From the NCBI RefSeq assembly GCF_013408745.1, contig NZ_JACCBJ010000001.1, positions 2,542,001 through 2,606,000 on the forward strand: a DNA stretch of 64,000 nt, in the 5' to 3' direction. Within the stretch, counting starts at the first letter, position 1, and the number at the start of each line of letters is the position of its first letter. A program made the translations under genes and the position numbers. This document shows, in pieces, positions 8,669 to 19,628 of the stretch. Under the pieces are notes generated by a model. The model ran no database searches. It saw only the letters and a list, made by a program, of their open reading frames with translations, and was not told the DNA's origin. Origin of the DNA: Leifsonia soli. Its GTDB lineage: Bacteria > Actinomycetota > Actinomycetes > Actinomycetales > Microbacteriaceae.

Positions 8669-9580
8669 ATGCTCGCCCTCAGCATCCCCAGCCCGCCCCC
8701 GCAGTGGGCGCAGTTCCAGCTCGGACCCCTCACCGTGCACACGTACGCGCTCTGCATCCTCAGCGGCATCATCGCCGCTTCCCTCATCACGTCCTACCGG
8801 TTGGGGCGGCGCGGCGTCGACCGCGGCATCGTCCTCGACGTCGTCCTCTGGGCCGTCCCGCTCGGCATCGTCTGCGCCCGCTTCTACCACGTGTTCACTC
8901 ACGTGGGCGACTACTTCTTTCCCGGCGCGAACCTCTGGAACGTCTTCGCCATCTGGGACGGCGGCAACGCCCTCTACGGCTCCCTCCTCGGCGGGGCGCT
9001 CGGCGTCTCCATCGCCTGCCGGCGCGCGGGCCTCCGCTTCTGGGCGTTCGCCGACGCGCTCGCACCCGCCCTGCTCGTCGCCCAGTCCCTCGGCCGGTTC
9101 GGCAACTACTTCAACCACGAACTCTTCGGACTTCCCACCACCCTCCCCTGGGGGCTGCAGATCGAAGCCACCAACCCCAAGTTCCCCGCCGGGATGCCCC
9201 CGGGAACACTGTTCCACCCGCTGTTCCTCTACGAGATCATCTGGAACCTCGCCGGCGTCGCCGTGATTCTGCTCGTCGAGCGACGCTTTCAGCTGCAGTG
9301 GGGCCGAGTCCTCGCGCTCTACCTGATCTGGTACGGGCTCGGCCGCAGCTGGCTCGAGGCCATCCGCATCGATCCGACCAGCGACGGATGGCTGGGAATC
9401 CCCGCCAACGTGTGGGCCTCGTTCGTCGCCGTCGCCATCGGCTTCACCCTGTTCGTCGTTCAGACCCGGCGGCACCCGGGTGCCGAACCCTCCCCGTACC
9501 TGCGCCCTCGGCCGGAGGTGGCCGCCTTCGAACCCCGGTCGCCCGAGCCGGTTGCGGCCGAAGCTTCATCGGAGAGCTGA
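8669..9580 (+). CDS. lgt: Prolipoprotein diacylglyceryl transferase
   Basis: 303 residues with seven hydrophobic segments. Family hallmarks are the early HTYALCILSGII helix, ARFYHVFTH, and the signature LGRFGNYFNHELFGLPTTLPWG with its conserved Arg and Asn. Lgt transfers diacylglyceryl from phosphatidylglycerol to the lipobox Cys of prelipoproteins at the inner membrane. I chose the ATG with AGGAG six bases upstream; a GTG nine codons earlier is less likely. The next gene encodes a lipoprotein, and two more lipoproteins occur in the copper block, so this may be an accessory copy, although the housekeeping locus is not visible. Confidence 0.93.
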   Translation: MLALSIPSPPPQWAQFQLGPLTVHTYALCILSGIIAASLITSYRLGRRGVDRGIVLDVVLWAVPLGIVCARFYHVFTHVGDYFFPGANLWNVFAIWDGGNALYGSLLGGALGVSIACRRAGLRFWAFADALAPALLVAQSLGRFGNYFNHELFGLPTTLPWGLQIEATNPKFPAGMPPGTLFHPLFLYEIIWNLAGVAVILLVERRFQLQWGRVLALYLIWYGLGRSWLEAIRIDPTSDGWLGIPANVWASFVAVAIGFTLFVVQTRRHPGAEPSPYLRPRPEVAAFEPRSPEPVAAEASSES

Positions 9581-9670
9581 ACGGAGGCGGTCCGTGGAGG
9601 GACGTTCGGCCCCGTCCCTCGCACGCGACTCCGGTTAGCGTTCGAGGACCACCACCGTTCGGGGGCCCTG

Positions 9671-11627
<1,957 letters not shown>

Positions 11628-11640
11628 TGTCGACGTCGAA

Positions 11641-11750
11641 GTTTGGCCAAAAAGCATCGACCGGGTAGTGTGGACGGCAGCCTGAGTTCCCAATGTTTTA
11701 CTGGGATTCCGGGCCGCGCGAGTGTAGTTCAATGGTAGAACCTCAGCTTC
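11641..11750 (+). repeat. Left copy of a 110-bp direct repeat: tRNA-Gly upstream region plus 5' half of tRNA
   Basis: Aligns with 36651-36760. The first ~50 bases match imperfectly; the last ~57 bases, from TGTTTTACTGGG through the anticodon-stem TTC, are identical. The copy stops inside the anticodon loop, after which the sequence is unrelated. Confidence 0.85.
11718..11750 (+). pseudogene. Truncated tRNA-Gly (5' half only)
   Basis: 33 bases identical to the first 33 of the intact tRNA-Gly at 36728. Acceptor 5' strand, D arm and the 5' side of the anticodon stem are present; anticodon, T arm and acceptor 3' strand are missing. It cannot give a functional tRNA. Confidence 0.9.
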
Positions 11751-11788
11751 TCCCACTCTGGATATCAGAGAGTCACACTCGGTCTCGT

Positions 11789-11811
11789 AAGCCCCATTGA
11801 TCGGGGCTTTT
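11789..11811 (+). terminator. Rho-independent terminator
   Basis: AAGCCCC-ATTGATC-GGGGCTTTT: a 7-bp stem with a 7-base loop followed by Ts on the plus strand. It lies between the truncated tRNA and the integrase. It could end read-through from the DsrE operon, or act bidirectionally for the minus-strand integrase gene. Confidence 0.75.
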
Positions 11812-11863
11812 CCCACTATTGGGGTACTCGTGTGATCTCCGCGACACGCCGTGGATCACGCCC

Positions 11864-11885
11864 AAAGCGGTGAGTAAACGGTGAG
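11864..11885. repeat. Left end (candidate attL): 22-bp exact direct repeat beside integrase
   Basis: AAAGCGGTGAGTAAACGG followed by TGAG; the same 22 bases occur at 36630-36651 in the same orientation. It abuts the integrase stop codon and itself holds two copies of CGGTGAG separated by TAAA. An exact repeat touching the recombinase gene and found 24.8 kb away is the expected layout of element ends. Confidence 0.8.
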
Positions 11886-13070
11886 CTACGCGAGTCCGGG
11901 GCCGGAATCGCCGCGCACGTTGAACCGTTCGAGGATTGCTGTCGAGTCGGGCACCTGAACCACCCGCGGCAGGTAGGACTGCTCCGTCGTGGCGTATGTC
12001 GAGTGGCCCAATTGGTGCTGAGCCCGCTCCAGGCCAATGGCATCGCGTAGCGCGGTTGCGACAGTGGACCTGAACTCCTTTGGCACGCGCCCCTCGAATC
12101 TTGTCCCCTTCAACGCCATGTGCCACTGAAGTCGGAAGTTGTCGGGGATTCGCGGGGTGAGCGTCGAGGAGGGGAAGACGAGCTCTGAAAAGGATTCCAC
12201 CCGTCGACGGAGGAGCATCTTTCCCACGAACGTGGGCAGGAAGAGCCGTCGCCCGCCGCCGGTCTTCGTCTTGTTCTGCACGGTCCAGCGACCTTCGCGG
12301 TTCTTCGCCATGGTCCGGTGGATGTCGACTGTGAACGGCTGGATGGTGAAGTTTACGTCCTCCCACATCAGCGCGAACACCTCGCCTGGCCGACACCCTG
12401 TGCCAAGGAAGAAGTCCACGGGATCCGCTAGATCGGTGCCGCGACGCCGACCGGATGCGTCCAATCCGGCGTCCCAGCGAGCGAGGATCTCCCGCAGCTC
12501 GGCGACATCTTCGAGGGAGAACGTGGCGACTTGATGGTCCGGTTCCTCCACCGGCGCGACCGATTTCATCGGGTTGGCCTCGATCGCGTCATGCCGAGCA
12601 GCCATGGCAAACATCCCCGTGAGCAAGACGACGGCGATGCTCGCGTTGGAGTAACCATTCAGCCGGGCGGTTTGCTTGACGAACCGATCCAACTTCGAGA
12701 CTGAAGCCTCGCGGATCATCCAACCGCCGAGATTGGGCACGATGTACTTGTCTAGCACCGTCTCGTAACGACGCAGTGTCCCGTTCGAGCGTGAGGTGTG
12801 GCTGAACTCATCCCACCAAACGATCGCCAGGTCGGCGAGCCGCGTCTCAGGGTTGAGCTCGCCGTCGCCAAGCGGCTTGATGCGATCCCGCATCGCCTCG
12901 CGGAGAAGCGCTTCGGCCTTCTGTTTGGTGCGCCCGATGCGTTCGATCTGTCGTGTGCGACCGTCGACGTCGCGATAGCGGGCGCGCGCGGCCCAGCGGT
13001 CTTGCGCAAGCATGCGCGTCGTGACCGTGCCCCACGTCTCGGAGACCAGCGGAGGACGGGACATGATCAC
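11886..13070 (-). CDS. Tyrosine-type site-specific recombinase (integrase)
   Basis: 394 residues: an N-terminal arm-binding region, a core-binding SAM-like domain (~70-170: LDKYIVPNLGGWMIREASVSKLDRF), and a catalytic domain from ~200. Visible catalytic residues are Arg in TGCRPGEVFAL, Lys in NKTKTGGGRR, Arg in EFRST, His in QLGHSTYATTEQSY, and the nucleophile Tyr in the same segment. The box II His is replaced by Lys (PKEFRST). The GTG start overlaps the preceding stop (GTGA); an ATG two codons later is possible. The 3' end touches the 22-bp repeat, so it is the likely integrase of the 11.86-36.65 kb element. Confidence 0.93.
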   Translation of the reverse strand: MIMSRPPLVSETWGTVTTRMLAQDRWAARARYRDVDGRTRQIERIGRTKQKAEALLREAMRDRIKPLGDGELNPETRLADLAIVWWDEFSHTSRSNGTLRRYETVLDKYIVPNLGGWMIREASVSKLDRFVKQTARLNGYSNASIAVVLLTGMFAMAARHDAIEANPMKSVAPVEEPDHQVATFSLEDVAELREILARWDAGLDASGRRRGTDLADPVDFFLGTGCRPGEVFALMWEDVNFTIQPFTVDIHRTMAKNREGRWTVQNKTKTGGGRRLFLPTFVGKMLLRRRVESFSELVFPSSTLTPRIPDNFRLQWHMALKGTRFEGRVPKEFRSTVATALRDAIGLERAQHQLGHSTYATTEQSYLPRVVQVPDSTAILERFNVRGDSGPGLA

Positions 13071-13462
13071 CGACCCCCGTTCTCGATACGCGAGCCAGTC
13101 AGCCCGACTCCGCTGTAGCGGATCTCGGGTGTCGGCGCGGGAAACGGCGATCCGTTGAGGTCAGCGGAATCCCGCTCGGGACTACGCGTGGTCTCCATGC
13201 TACGCGCGCCCCGCTGGGGCCGGCGGGCGTCATTGAGGCGAACGAAGGGAACGCACGCCGGCTCTGCCGTCAGCGCCGCCAATCGTCCGATTGGCGTGAA
13301 CGGGTCGGCTGCGATCGCCCATCCATCCATCGCATAGCGGCTTACGGTCTCAACGCATTCGCTCTTCTCCTCCGAGCTCGGGTTGGTCGAGCCAACCACG
13401 CCGACCAGACCACCCTGCAGTTCCGGACCCGTGTTTCTGGTGTCGATGACGAATACCCGCAT
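13067..13462 (-). CDS. Conserved small protein upstream of integrase (copy A)
   Basis: 131 residues, begins MRVFVIDTRNTGPELQGG. The first ~76 residues are about 70-75% identical to the 91-residue protein at 29370-29645, including VDxxx-like WAIAADP and LAALTAE..CVPFV segments; the C-terminal ~50 residues are unique and Arg/Pro-rich. No known domain is recognised. Its stop overlaps the integrase GTG, so the two are co-translated. The two paralogs lie in opposite orientation with shared upstream sequence. A role in excision or element maintenance is a guess from the coupling. Confidence 0.7.
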   Translation of the reverse strand: MRVFVIDTRNTGPELQGGLVGVVGSTNPSSEEKSECVETVSRYAMDGWAIAADPFTPIGRLAALTAEPACVPFVRLNDARRPQRGARSMETTRSPERDSADLNGSPFPAPTPEIRYSGVGLTGSRIENGGR

Positions 13463-13640
13463 CTCAATCACTCCCCTGTCTCTCGTTCTTGTTTGCCTTC
13501 CGGCGGGGAGATCGAGAGCGAGTGGGAGGTGCGCAGTGCCGGGATCGTGGAATACCGGAACGGAGCGCAGCGGAGCGAGGATATGCCGCGAAAGCCCGGC
13601 ACGGAGCACCGGGAACGAGCTACGATCGGCCGGCGGAAAG
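13230..13640. repeat. Inverted repeat copy A (partner at 29202-29600)
   Basis: The 5' part of the small gene plus ~180 bp upstream. Reverse-complemented, it matches the plus-strand region before and within the paralog at 29.4 kb. The best-conserved blocks are around CCGTGCCGGGCTTTCGCG and CGGCACTGCGCACCTCCC. The copies are about 15.5 kb apart and face each other. Confidence 0.75.
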
Positions 13641-13817
13641 ACAAACAAGTCGACAGGTGCAGTGCCGCCGCAGGCGGCTCCTCGACAGTTCACCGGAGCA
13701 GGGGCGCACGGTGCGCCGTCCAGTCGATCTCAGACGCCAGCGACCGGATTATCTCGTGCGAGATCGGCTGGGCCCTCGGACTCCGAGGCGACCGCGACGC
13801 GGTTTTCGCATGGAGAC
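13463..13817. other. Intergenic region with upstream part of inverted repeat A
   Basis: 355 bases between the CDF gene and the small gene, both on the minus strand. It includes short hairpins such as GCCCGGCACGGAGCACCGGG and GCCGCCGCAGGCGGC. Open frames on the plus strand here are Arg-rich and not protein-like. It probably holds the promoter of the small gene-integrase pair. I see no gene. Confidence 0.55.
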
Positions 13818-14498
13818 TCAGTCGTCGTCGAAGTCGACGTCCTTGCCCTGCAATACTGCGAGGGCTTTGATGACGAGCTGGATGGCGGCGACCGCGATGA
13901 GAACGGAGACTCCCAGCGCGAGGACGGGGTCGAGCCAGTAGAGGTCGTTGGTGATCAGAATGATGACGCCGGCGACGGCGATCGCCGCTGCAGCGGCTGC
14001 ATCAGCGTGGGCATCGATCAGGACCGAGCGCATATGCAGGTCCTCCCCGGCTGCCGAGCGGCCGAGGACGAACGCGCCCGCAAGCATCACGAGCATCGTG
14101 ATCACGCTGACGATCACCATCGGCAGTCCCTCCACCGGTGGCGAGCCCTCCTGTAGCCGGGAGATCGCCTCGATGGTCACCGTCACGGTCACGGCGAGCA
14201 GTAGCAGGGCGTTCACCAACGCGGCGATCGCGATCGGTCGTTGCGCGTGCGGATGGTCGGGGTCGCGGTCGCGGAGCGCGATCGCTATCAGGCCGAGGGC
14301 GAGGGCGAAGCAGTCGGCCACAGTGTCGCCGGCGGCGGCGAGCACACTGACCGAATGCGCAACAAGACCCGCGATCACCAGACCGACGATCAGGGCCAAA
14401 TTCAGGCATAGGACGATCAGGATCCGTCGCCGCTGACTCCACCTGGGCGCGCTTACTCCCGCCGGGTTGGGCTGGGAGCGGTCCGTCTGATCGGGCAC
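13818..14498 (-). CDS. Cation diffusion facilitator-type metal transporter without long cytoplasmic tail
   Basis: 226 residues with six hydrophobic helices and only a short acidic tail (KDVDFDDD). The TM2 motif is GDTVADC (DxxxD) and the TM5 motif is [10 protein letters not shown] (DxxxD), against the usual HxxxD/DxxxD of CDF zinc exporters. The TM3-TM4 loop has [15 protein letters not shown] proteins export divalent metals by proton antiport. The metal is uncertain; all-Asp sites are more often seen in Mn/Fe members. It is transcribed away from copZ with two CsoR operators between the two starts. The GTG start has a weak ribosome site. Confidence 0.85.
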   Translation of the reverse strand: MPDQTDRSQPNPAGVSAPRWSQRRRILIVLCLNLALIVGLVIAGLVAHSVSVLAAAGDTVADCFALALGLIAIALRDRDPDHPHAQRPIAIAALVNALLLLAVTVTVTIEAISRLQEGSPPVEGLPMVIVSVITMLVMLAGAFVLGRSAAGEDLHMRSVLIDAHADAAAAAAIAVAGVIILITNDLYWLDPVLALGVSVLIAVAAIQLVIKALAVLQGKDVDFDDD

Positions 14499-14529
14499 TC
14501 GGGCATTCTTTCATCCTGCCAAGTCGAGG

Positions 14530-14558
14530 TGGACGGGAATACCCTTAAGGGGTATATT
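14530..14558 (+). promoter_or_regulatory. Predicted copZ-copA promoter
   Basis: A -35-like TGGACG at 14530-14535 and a -10-like TATATT at 14553-14558 are separated by 17 bases. The first CsoR operator lies over the spacer and touches the -10, giving a direct route for repression. Confidence 0.5.
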
Positions 14559-14590
14559 GCTGAGACGAGTGAGCATACCCAATGGGGGTA
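14540..14590. promoter_or_regulatory. Twin CsoR-type operators upstream of copZ
   Basis: Site 1 is TACCC-TTAAG-GGGTA (14540-14554) and site 2 is TACCC-AATGG-GGGTA (14576-14590). Both have 5-5-5 geometry and their centres are 36 bp apart. The half-sites match known CsoR operator style. Copper binding to the CsoR encoded downstream (19308-19610) should release them. They may also affect the divergent CDF gene. Confidence 0.75.
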
Positions 14591-14610
14591 TGCCCGGGAA
14601 GGGACCGAGA

Positions 14611-14820
14611 ATGTCCACCACCGAATTCCAGGTGACCGGAATGACCTGCGGCCACTGCGAGATCTCCGTCCGCGAAGAAGTCGAGCAGGTGGCGGGCGTG
14701 ACCGCCCTCACCGTGAGCGCGCAGACCGGGAAGCTGGTCGTGACTTCGGCCGAGCCGATCGACGACTCTGCAGTGCTGGCCGCCGTCGAAGAGGCCGGGT
14801 ACTCCGCAGTACGCGCCTAA
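14611..14820 (+). CDS. copZ: Copper chaperone CopZ
   Basis: 69 residues, a single heavy-metal-associated domain with [19 protein letters not shown] (CxxC copper site near residues 13-16) and the ferredoxin-like beta-alpha-beta pattern to the end. It binds Cu(I) in the cytoplasm and hands it to the CopA ATPase encoded 50 bp downstream. A purine-rich GGGAAGGGACCGAGA lies directly before the ATG. Expression is expected to be repressed by CsoR through the twin operators upstream. Confidence 0.95.
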   Translation: MSTTEFQVTGMTCGHCEISVREEVEQVAGVTALTVSAQTGKLVVTSAEPIDDSAVLAAVEEAGYSAVRA

Positions 14821-14870
14821 AGACCCAGCACAGCGACCCGCGCGCACCGCACTCTGATCGAGGAGGTTCA

Positions 14871-17144
14871 ATGAGCATCACGACCCCGGCCGATGAGCCG
14901 AACACCGCCGTAGAGCTGGAGATCGGCGGGATGACGTGTGCTTCCTGCGCGATGCGGGTCGAGAAGAAGCTGAACAAACTCGATGGCGTCACCGCGACGG
15001 TCAACTACGCCACAGAGAAGGCAAAGGTGACCGCTCCTCGTGGATACGAGGTAACCGCGCTGATCGCGGAAGTGGAGAAAGCGGGCTACACCGCCGCCGT
15101 GCCCGCGCGCCCGGCTCCTCCTGCCGAGCAGCCTGCTGCGGAACCGGTCGACGCGGAGCTCGGTTCTTTGCGCACGCGGCTGCTGATCTCCGTGGCGCTG
15201 ACCGTGCCGGTGGTCGCCCTGGCGATGGTCCCCGTGCTCCAGTTCACATACTGGCAGTGGGCCTCCCTGACGCTCGCCGCACCGGTCGTCGTCTGGGGTG
15301 CGTGGCCGTTCCACAAAGCCGCATGGACGAACCTCCGGCACGGTGCGGCGACGATGGACACACTCATCTCCTTGGGGGTGACATCGGCCTTCCTCTGGTC
15401 GCTCTACGCCCTGTTCCTCGGCACGGCGGGGATGCCTGGCATGACGCACGCCTTCGAGCTGACCCTCGCACCCTCGAACGGCACGTCGAACATCTACCTG
15501 GAGGTGGCCTCCGGCGTGACGGTGTTCATCCTCGCCGGACGCTTCTTCGAGAAGCGGGCGAAGCGGCGGGCGGGAGCGGCCCTGCGCGCGCTGCTGGAGC
15601 TGGGAGCGAAAGAGGTCGTGGTACTCCGCGGCGGGGTGGAGTCGCGGATCCCCGTCGAGCAGATGCGGGTGGACGACGAGTTCGTGGTCCGCCCCGGGGA
15701 GAAGATCGCCACCGACGGTGTCGTCGTCTCCGGAAGCTCTGCGGTCGACACCTCGATGCTTACCGGCGAGTCCGTCCCCGTCGAGGTGGTCGCGGGCGAC
15801 GCCGTCGCCGGCGCCACCGTCAACGCGGGCGGGCGGTTGGTCGTCCGGGCGACCCGCGTTGGGTCCGAGACGCAGCTGGCGCAGATGGCTCGGCTCGTGG
15901 AGGACGCGCAGACCGGCAAGGCGGAGGTGCAGCGCCTGGCTGACCGGGTCTCGGCCGTGTTCGTGCCGATCGTGATCGGGATCGCTGTCGTGACCCTCGC
16001 CCTCTGGCTGATCGCCGGGTTCCCGATCGCGGCAGGCTTCACAGCTGCGGTGGCCGTCCTCGTGATCGCCTGCCCGTGCGCGCTCGGGCTGGCCACGCCG
16101 ACCGCCCTGCTCGTCGGCACCGGACGGGGAGCCCAGCTGGGAGTCCTCATCACCGGACCCGAAGTCCTCGAGTCCACCCGCACTGTCAACACCGTCGTGC
16201 TCGACAAGACCGGCACGGTGACCACCGGCCGGATGACACTGGTCGAGACGATCCCGGAGGACGGCACCGACCGCGATGACCTGCTGCGCCTGGCCGGCGC
16301 GCTTGAGCACGCCTCCGAGCACCCGATCGCGCAGGCAATCGCGAAGGCCGCCACCGAGCAGGCGAGACGCGCTCTCCCTCCTGTCGAGGAGTTCCAGAAC
16401 ATCGAAGGCCGGGGCGTACAGGGCGTTGTCGAGGGACACGCCGTCCTCGTCGGCCGCGACTCGCTCTTGGCCGACTGGTCGCTCGCACTCAGCCCGGCGC
16501 TGGCCGCCCGCAAGTCGACTGCCGAAGCCGGAGGCAAGACGGTCGTGACGGTCGCCTGGGACGGCCAGGCCCGCGGCATCCTCATCGTGGCCGACACGCT
16601 CAAACCGACCAGCGCCGAGGCTGTCGCCGGCCTCCGGAAACTGGGTCTGACGCCTATCCTCCTCACTGGAGACAACCAGGCCGTCGCCGAGCGGATCGCC
16701 GCCGAGGCGGGCATCGACCGGGTCATCGCCGACGTCCTCCCGCAGGACAAGGTGGCTGTGATCGCCGGGCTGCAGCGGGAGGGACGGATCGTCGCGATGG
16801 TCGGCGACGGCGTCAACGACGCACCCGCCCTCGCGCAGGCCGACCTCGGTCTGGCGATGGGGACCGGCACCGACGCGGCCATCCAGGCCTCGGACATCAC
16901 CCTGGTGCGCGGCGACCTGCGCGGCGCGGTCGACGCCATCCGGCTCTCCCGGACGACCCTCCGGACGATCAAGTCGAACCTGTTCTGGGCCTTCGCTTAC
17001 AACGTCGCCGCCATCCCGATCGCTGCCCTCGGGCTGCTGAACCCGATGCTCGCCGGAGCGGCCATGGCCGCCTCGAGCGTGTTCGTCGTCGGGAACAGCC
17101 TGCGCCTGCGCAGCTTCACCAGCATCGTGCCGAGCACGGTGTAA
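14871..17144 (+). CDS. copA: Cu(I)-exporting P1B-1 ATPase CopA
   Basis: 757 residues. One N-terminal HMA domain (GMTCASC, Cys23/Cys26) is followed by an Ala/Pro linker, eight predicted helices with the CPC metal site ([11 protein letters not shown], Cys near 401), actuator TGES, DKTGTVT with phosphorylated Asp near 445, the P1B SEHPIA motif, [20 protein letters not shown], and the C-terminal YN and MAASS ligand motifs. It exports Cu(I) across the plasma membrane. AGGAGG precedes the ATG. It is in line with copZ, copB and csoR. Confidence 0.96.
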   Translation: MSITTPADEPNTAVELEIGGMTCASCAMRVEKKLNKLDGVTATVNYATEKAKVTAPRGYEVTALIAEVEKAGYTAAVPARPAPPAEQPAAEPVDAELGSLRTRLLISVALTVPVVALAMVPVLQFTYWQWASLTLAAPVVVWGAWPFHKAAWTNLRHGAATMDTLISLGVTSAFLWSLYALFLGTAGMPGMTHAFELTLAPSNGTSNIYLEVASGVTVFILAGRFFEKRAKRRAGAALRALLELGAKEVVVLRGGVESRIPVEQMRVDDEFVVRPGEKIATDGVVVSGSSAVDTSMLTGESVPVEVVAGDAVAGATVNAGGRLVVRATRVGSETQLAQMARLVEDAQTGKAEVQRLADRVSAVFVPIVIGIAVVTLALWLIAGFPIAAGFTAAVAVLVIACPCALGLATPTALLVGTGRGAQLGVLITGPEVLESTRTVNTVVLDKTGTVTTGRMTLVETIPEDGTDRDDLLRLAGALEHASEHPIAQAIAKAATEQARRALPPVEEFQNIEGRGVQGVVEGHAVLVGRDSLLADWSLALSPALAARKSTAEAGGKTVVTVAWDGQARGILIVADTLKPTSAEAVAGLRKLGLTPILLTGDNQAVAERIAAEAGIDRVIADVLPQDKVAVIAGLQREGRIVAMVGDGVNDAPALAQADLGLAMGTGTDAAIQASDITLVRGDLRGAVDAIRLSRTTLRTIKSNLFWAFAYNVAAIPIAALGLLNPMLAGAAMAASSVFVVGNSLRLRSFTSIVPSTV

Positions 17145-17182
17145 CACTCGAACCCGAGCATTCGCACAACGGAAGTGACCTC

Positions 17183-19294
17183 ATGACCGACCCGCACGCT
17201 CACCACCAGCACACCGAGACCGCCGAACCCGCGGTCCACGACGCGCACACCGCCGCTGATCACGCCGCCATGGACCATGGCGGCATGGACCACTCCGCAA
17301 TGGACCACGACGGCCATGCGAGTCACTCGGGGCACACCGGCCATGGCGACCACGTCGGTCAGTTCCGGCGGCTGTTCTGGATCAACCTGATCATCGCCGT
17401 CCCGGTCGTCGCGACCTCGCAGATGTTCGCGATGATCCTCGGCTACACCGTGCCGACGTGGGCGCTCTGGATCGCGCCTGTGCTCGGCACCGTCATGTAC
17501 GTGTGGGGCGGCTGGCCGTTCCTCAGCGGCGCCTACAGCGAGCTGAAGAGCCGCACACCGGGCATGATGCTACTGATCGGCCTGGCGATCACCGTCGCGT
17601 TCTTCGCCTCCTGGGGGGCCACGCTCGGCCTGCTCGACCACGAACTCGAGTTCTGGTGGGAACTGGCGCTGCTGATCGTGATCATGCTGCTCGGGCACTG
17701 GATCGAGATGCGGTCCCTGGCCCAGACCAGTTCGGCGCTCGATTCCCTCGCCGCGCTCCTCCCCGACGAGGCGGAACGGATCGAGGGCGACACCACCGTC
17801 AAGGTCGCCCCTGCCGATCTCCACGTGGGGGACGTGGTACTCATCCGGCCCGGCGGGAGCGTCCCCGCAGACGGCCGGATCGTCGACGGCCGCGCGGAAA
17901 TGGACGAGTCGATGGTGACCGGCGAATCCCGCCCGGTCTCCCGCGGCGACGGCGACGCTGTGACCGCCGGAACCGTCGCGGTCGACTCCGGGCTCCGGGT
18001 CGAGGTCACCGCCGTCGGTGACGACACGGCCCTCGCCGGCATCCAACGGCTGGTCACCGAGGCGCAGAACTCCTCCTCTCGCGCCCAGCGCATCGCCGAC
18101 CGTGCCGCCGCACTGCTGTTCTGGTTCGCCCTCGGCGCCGCCATCATCACCGCCATCGTCTGGACCCTCGTCGGCAGCCCCGACGACGCCGTCGTGCGCA
18201 CCATCACGGTTCTCGTGATCGCCTGCCCGCACGCGCTCGGCCTCGCCATCCCGCTGGTCGTCTCCATCGCGACCGAGCGCGCCGCCCGCGGCGGCGTCCT
18301 CGTCAAGGACCGGCTCGCGCTGGAGAGCATGCGGACCGTCGACACCGTCTTGTTCGACAAGACCGGCACTCTCACCAAGGGCGAGCCGACCGTCACTGGG
18401 ATCGCACTCGTCGGCACGTTGACCGAGGACGAGGTGCTCGCTCTCGCCGCGGCGGCCGAGGCGGACAGCGAGCACCCGCTTGCCACGGCCATTGTCCGCG
18501 CCGCACGCGGACGGGAACTGACCATTCCCCCGGCCGCGGGATTCTCTTCCTCACCGGCCGTCGGCGTGACCGCGACCGTCGATGGAGCAGAGATCCGCGT
18601 CGGAGGCCCCCGGCTGCTCGACGAAGCGGGAGCCACGGAGGTAGAGGAGGCCGGCTCGTGGCGCAGCGAGGGAGCGATCATTCTCCACGTCCTCCGCAAC
18701 GGCACCCTCATTGGCGGCCTGAAGCTCGCCGACGAGGTGCGCCCGGAATCCCGGGAGGCGGTCGACGCGCTCCACAAGCTGGGCGTGCAAGTCGTCATGA
18801 TCACGGGCGACGCCGAAGCGGTCGCAAACGCGGTCGCCGCCGAACTCGGCATCGACCGCACCTATGCGCACGTGCGACCGGAGGACAAGTCCAGCACAGT
18901 GGCCGAACTGCAGACGGAGGGCCGGAAGGTGGCGATGGTCGGCGACGGCGTCAACGACGCCCCCGCACTCGCCCAGGCCGACGTCGGCATCGCGATCGCC
19001 TCCGCCGGTGTCATCCTGGCCAGCTCCGACCCGCGCAGCGTGCTCTCGGTCATCGAGCTCTCCCGCGCCAGCTACCGCAAGATGAAGCAGAACCTCTGGT
19101 GGGCCGCCGGCTACAACCTGATCTCCGTCCCCCTTGCCGCCGGCGTGCTCGCCCCGATCGGCTTCGTGCTGCCCATGTCCGTCGGCGCCATACTGATGTC
19201 GCTGTCGACTGTCGTGGTCGCCCTCAACGCCCAACTGCTCCGCCGCCTGGACCTCGCCCCCGAGGTCAGCACCCGCACCATCCTCACCCCCTGA
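17183..19294 (+). CDS. copB: P1B-3-type copper ATPase CopB with His-rich N-terminus
   Basis: 703 residues. Instead of an HMA domain, residues 1-57 are rich in His, Asp and Met (HAHHQH, repeated MDH units). The TM6 motif is CPH (IACPHALGLAIP, Cys near 348), diagnostic of the CopB subclass associated with Cu(II)/Cu(I) export. TGES, DKTGTLT (Asp near 392), SEHPLA and [19 protein letters not shown] are all intact. It lies 38 bp after copA. The pairing of CPC and CPH pumps in one operon suggests different copper states or affinities; that is an inference. Confidence 0.94.
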   Translation: MTDPHAHHQHTETAEPAVHDAHTAADHAAMDHGGMDHSAMDHDGHASHSGHTGHGDHVGQFRRLFWINLIIAVPVVATSQMFAMILGYTVPTWALWIAPVLGTVMYVWGGWPFLSGAYSELKSRTPGMMLLIGLAITVAFFASWGATLGLLDHELEFWWELALLIVIMLLGHWIEMRSLAQTSSALDSLAALLPDEAERIEGDTTVKVAPADLHVGDVVLIRPGGSVPADGRIVDGRAEMDESMVTGESRPVSRGDGDAVTAGTVAVDSGLRVEVTAVGDDTALAGIQRLVTEAQNSSSRAQRIADRAAALLFWFALGAAIITAIVWTLVGSPDDAVVRTITVLVIACPHALGLAIPLVVSIATERAARGGVLVKDRLALESMRTVDTVLFDKTGTLTKGEPTVTGIALVGTLTEDEVLALAAAAEADSEHPLATAIVRAARGRELTIPPAAGFSSSPAVGVTATVDGAEIRVGGPRLLDEAGATEVEEAGSWRSEGAIILHVLRNGTLIGGLKLADEVRPESREAVDALHKLGVQVVMITGDAEAVANAVAAELGIDRTYAHVRPEDKSSTVAELQTEGRKVAMVGDGVNDAPALAQADVGIAIASAGVILASSDPRSVLSVIELSRASYRKMKQNLWWAAGYNLISVPLAAGVLAPIGFVLPMSVGAILMSLSTVVVALNAQLLRRLDLAPEVSTRTILTP

Positions 19295-19307
19295 CGAAAG
19301 ACTCCCG

Positions 19308-19610
19308 ATGACCCAGCACGACCACACCGAATACGGCTACATCACCGACAAAGACAAGTACCTCAACCGGCTCAAGCGCATCGAAGGCCAGACGCGGGGG
19401 ATTTCCCGCATGGTCGACGAAGAGCAGTACTGCATCGACATCCTCACCCAGATCAGCGCCCTCACCAGCGCCCTACAAGCGGTCGCCGTCGGGCTGCTCG
19501 ACGACCACCTCAAGCACTGCGTCCTGGACGCCGCACGAGCCGGCGGCGACGAGGCCGACATCAAAATCAAAGAGGCGAGCGACGCCATCGCCCGCCTCGT
19601 GCGCTCCTAA
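19308..19610 (+). CDS. csoR: Copper-sensing repressor CsoR
   Basis: 100 residues, DUF156 all-helical fold. The copper ligands Cys42, His67 and Cys71 are all in place (EQYCIDIL and DDHLKHC) with the correct 29-residue Cys spacing, unlike the CstR-like paralog at 10999. A short N-terminal His-containing tail (MTQHDHTEYGY) is present. Apo-CsoR binds TACCC/GGGTA operators, and Cu(I) releases it. It begins 13 bp after the copB stop and so is in the copZAB-csoR operon it should control. Confidence 0.94.
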   Translation: MTQHDHTEYGYITDKDKYLNRLKRIEGQTRGISRMVDEEQYCIDILTQISALTSALQAVAVGLLDDHLKHCVLDAARAGGDEADIKIKEASDAIARLVRS

Positions 19611-19628
19611 GCCCCGACCCTGCCGGCA

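Noticed and set aside
17183..17353. His-codon-rich stretch as a possible repeat array
   Set aside because: The repeated units encode the metal-binding MDH/HxH N-terminus of CopB and are not a DNA-level array.
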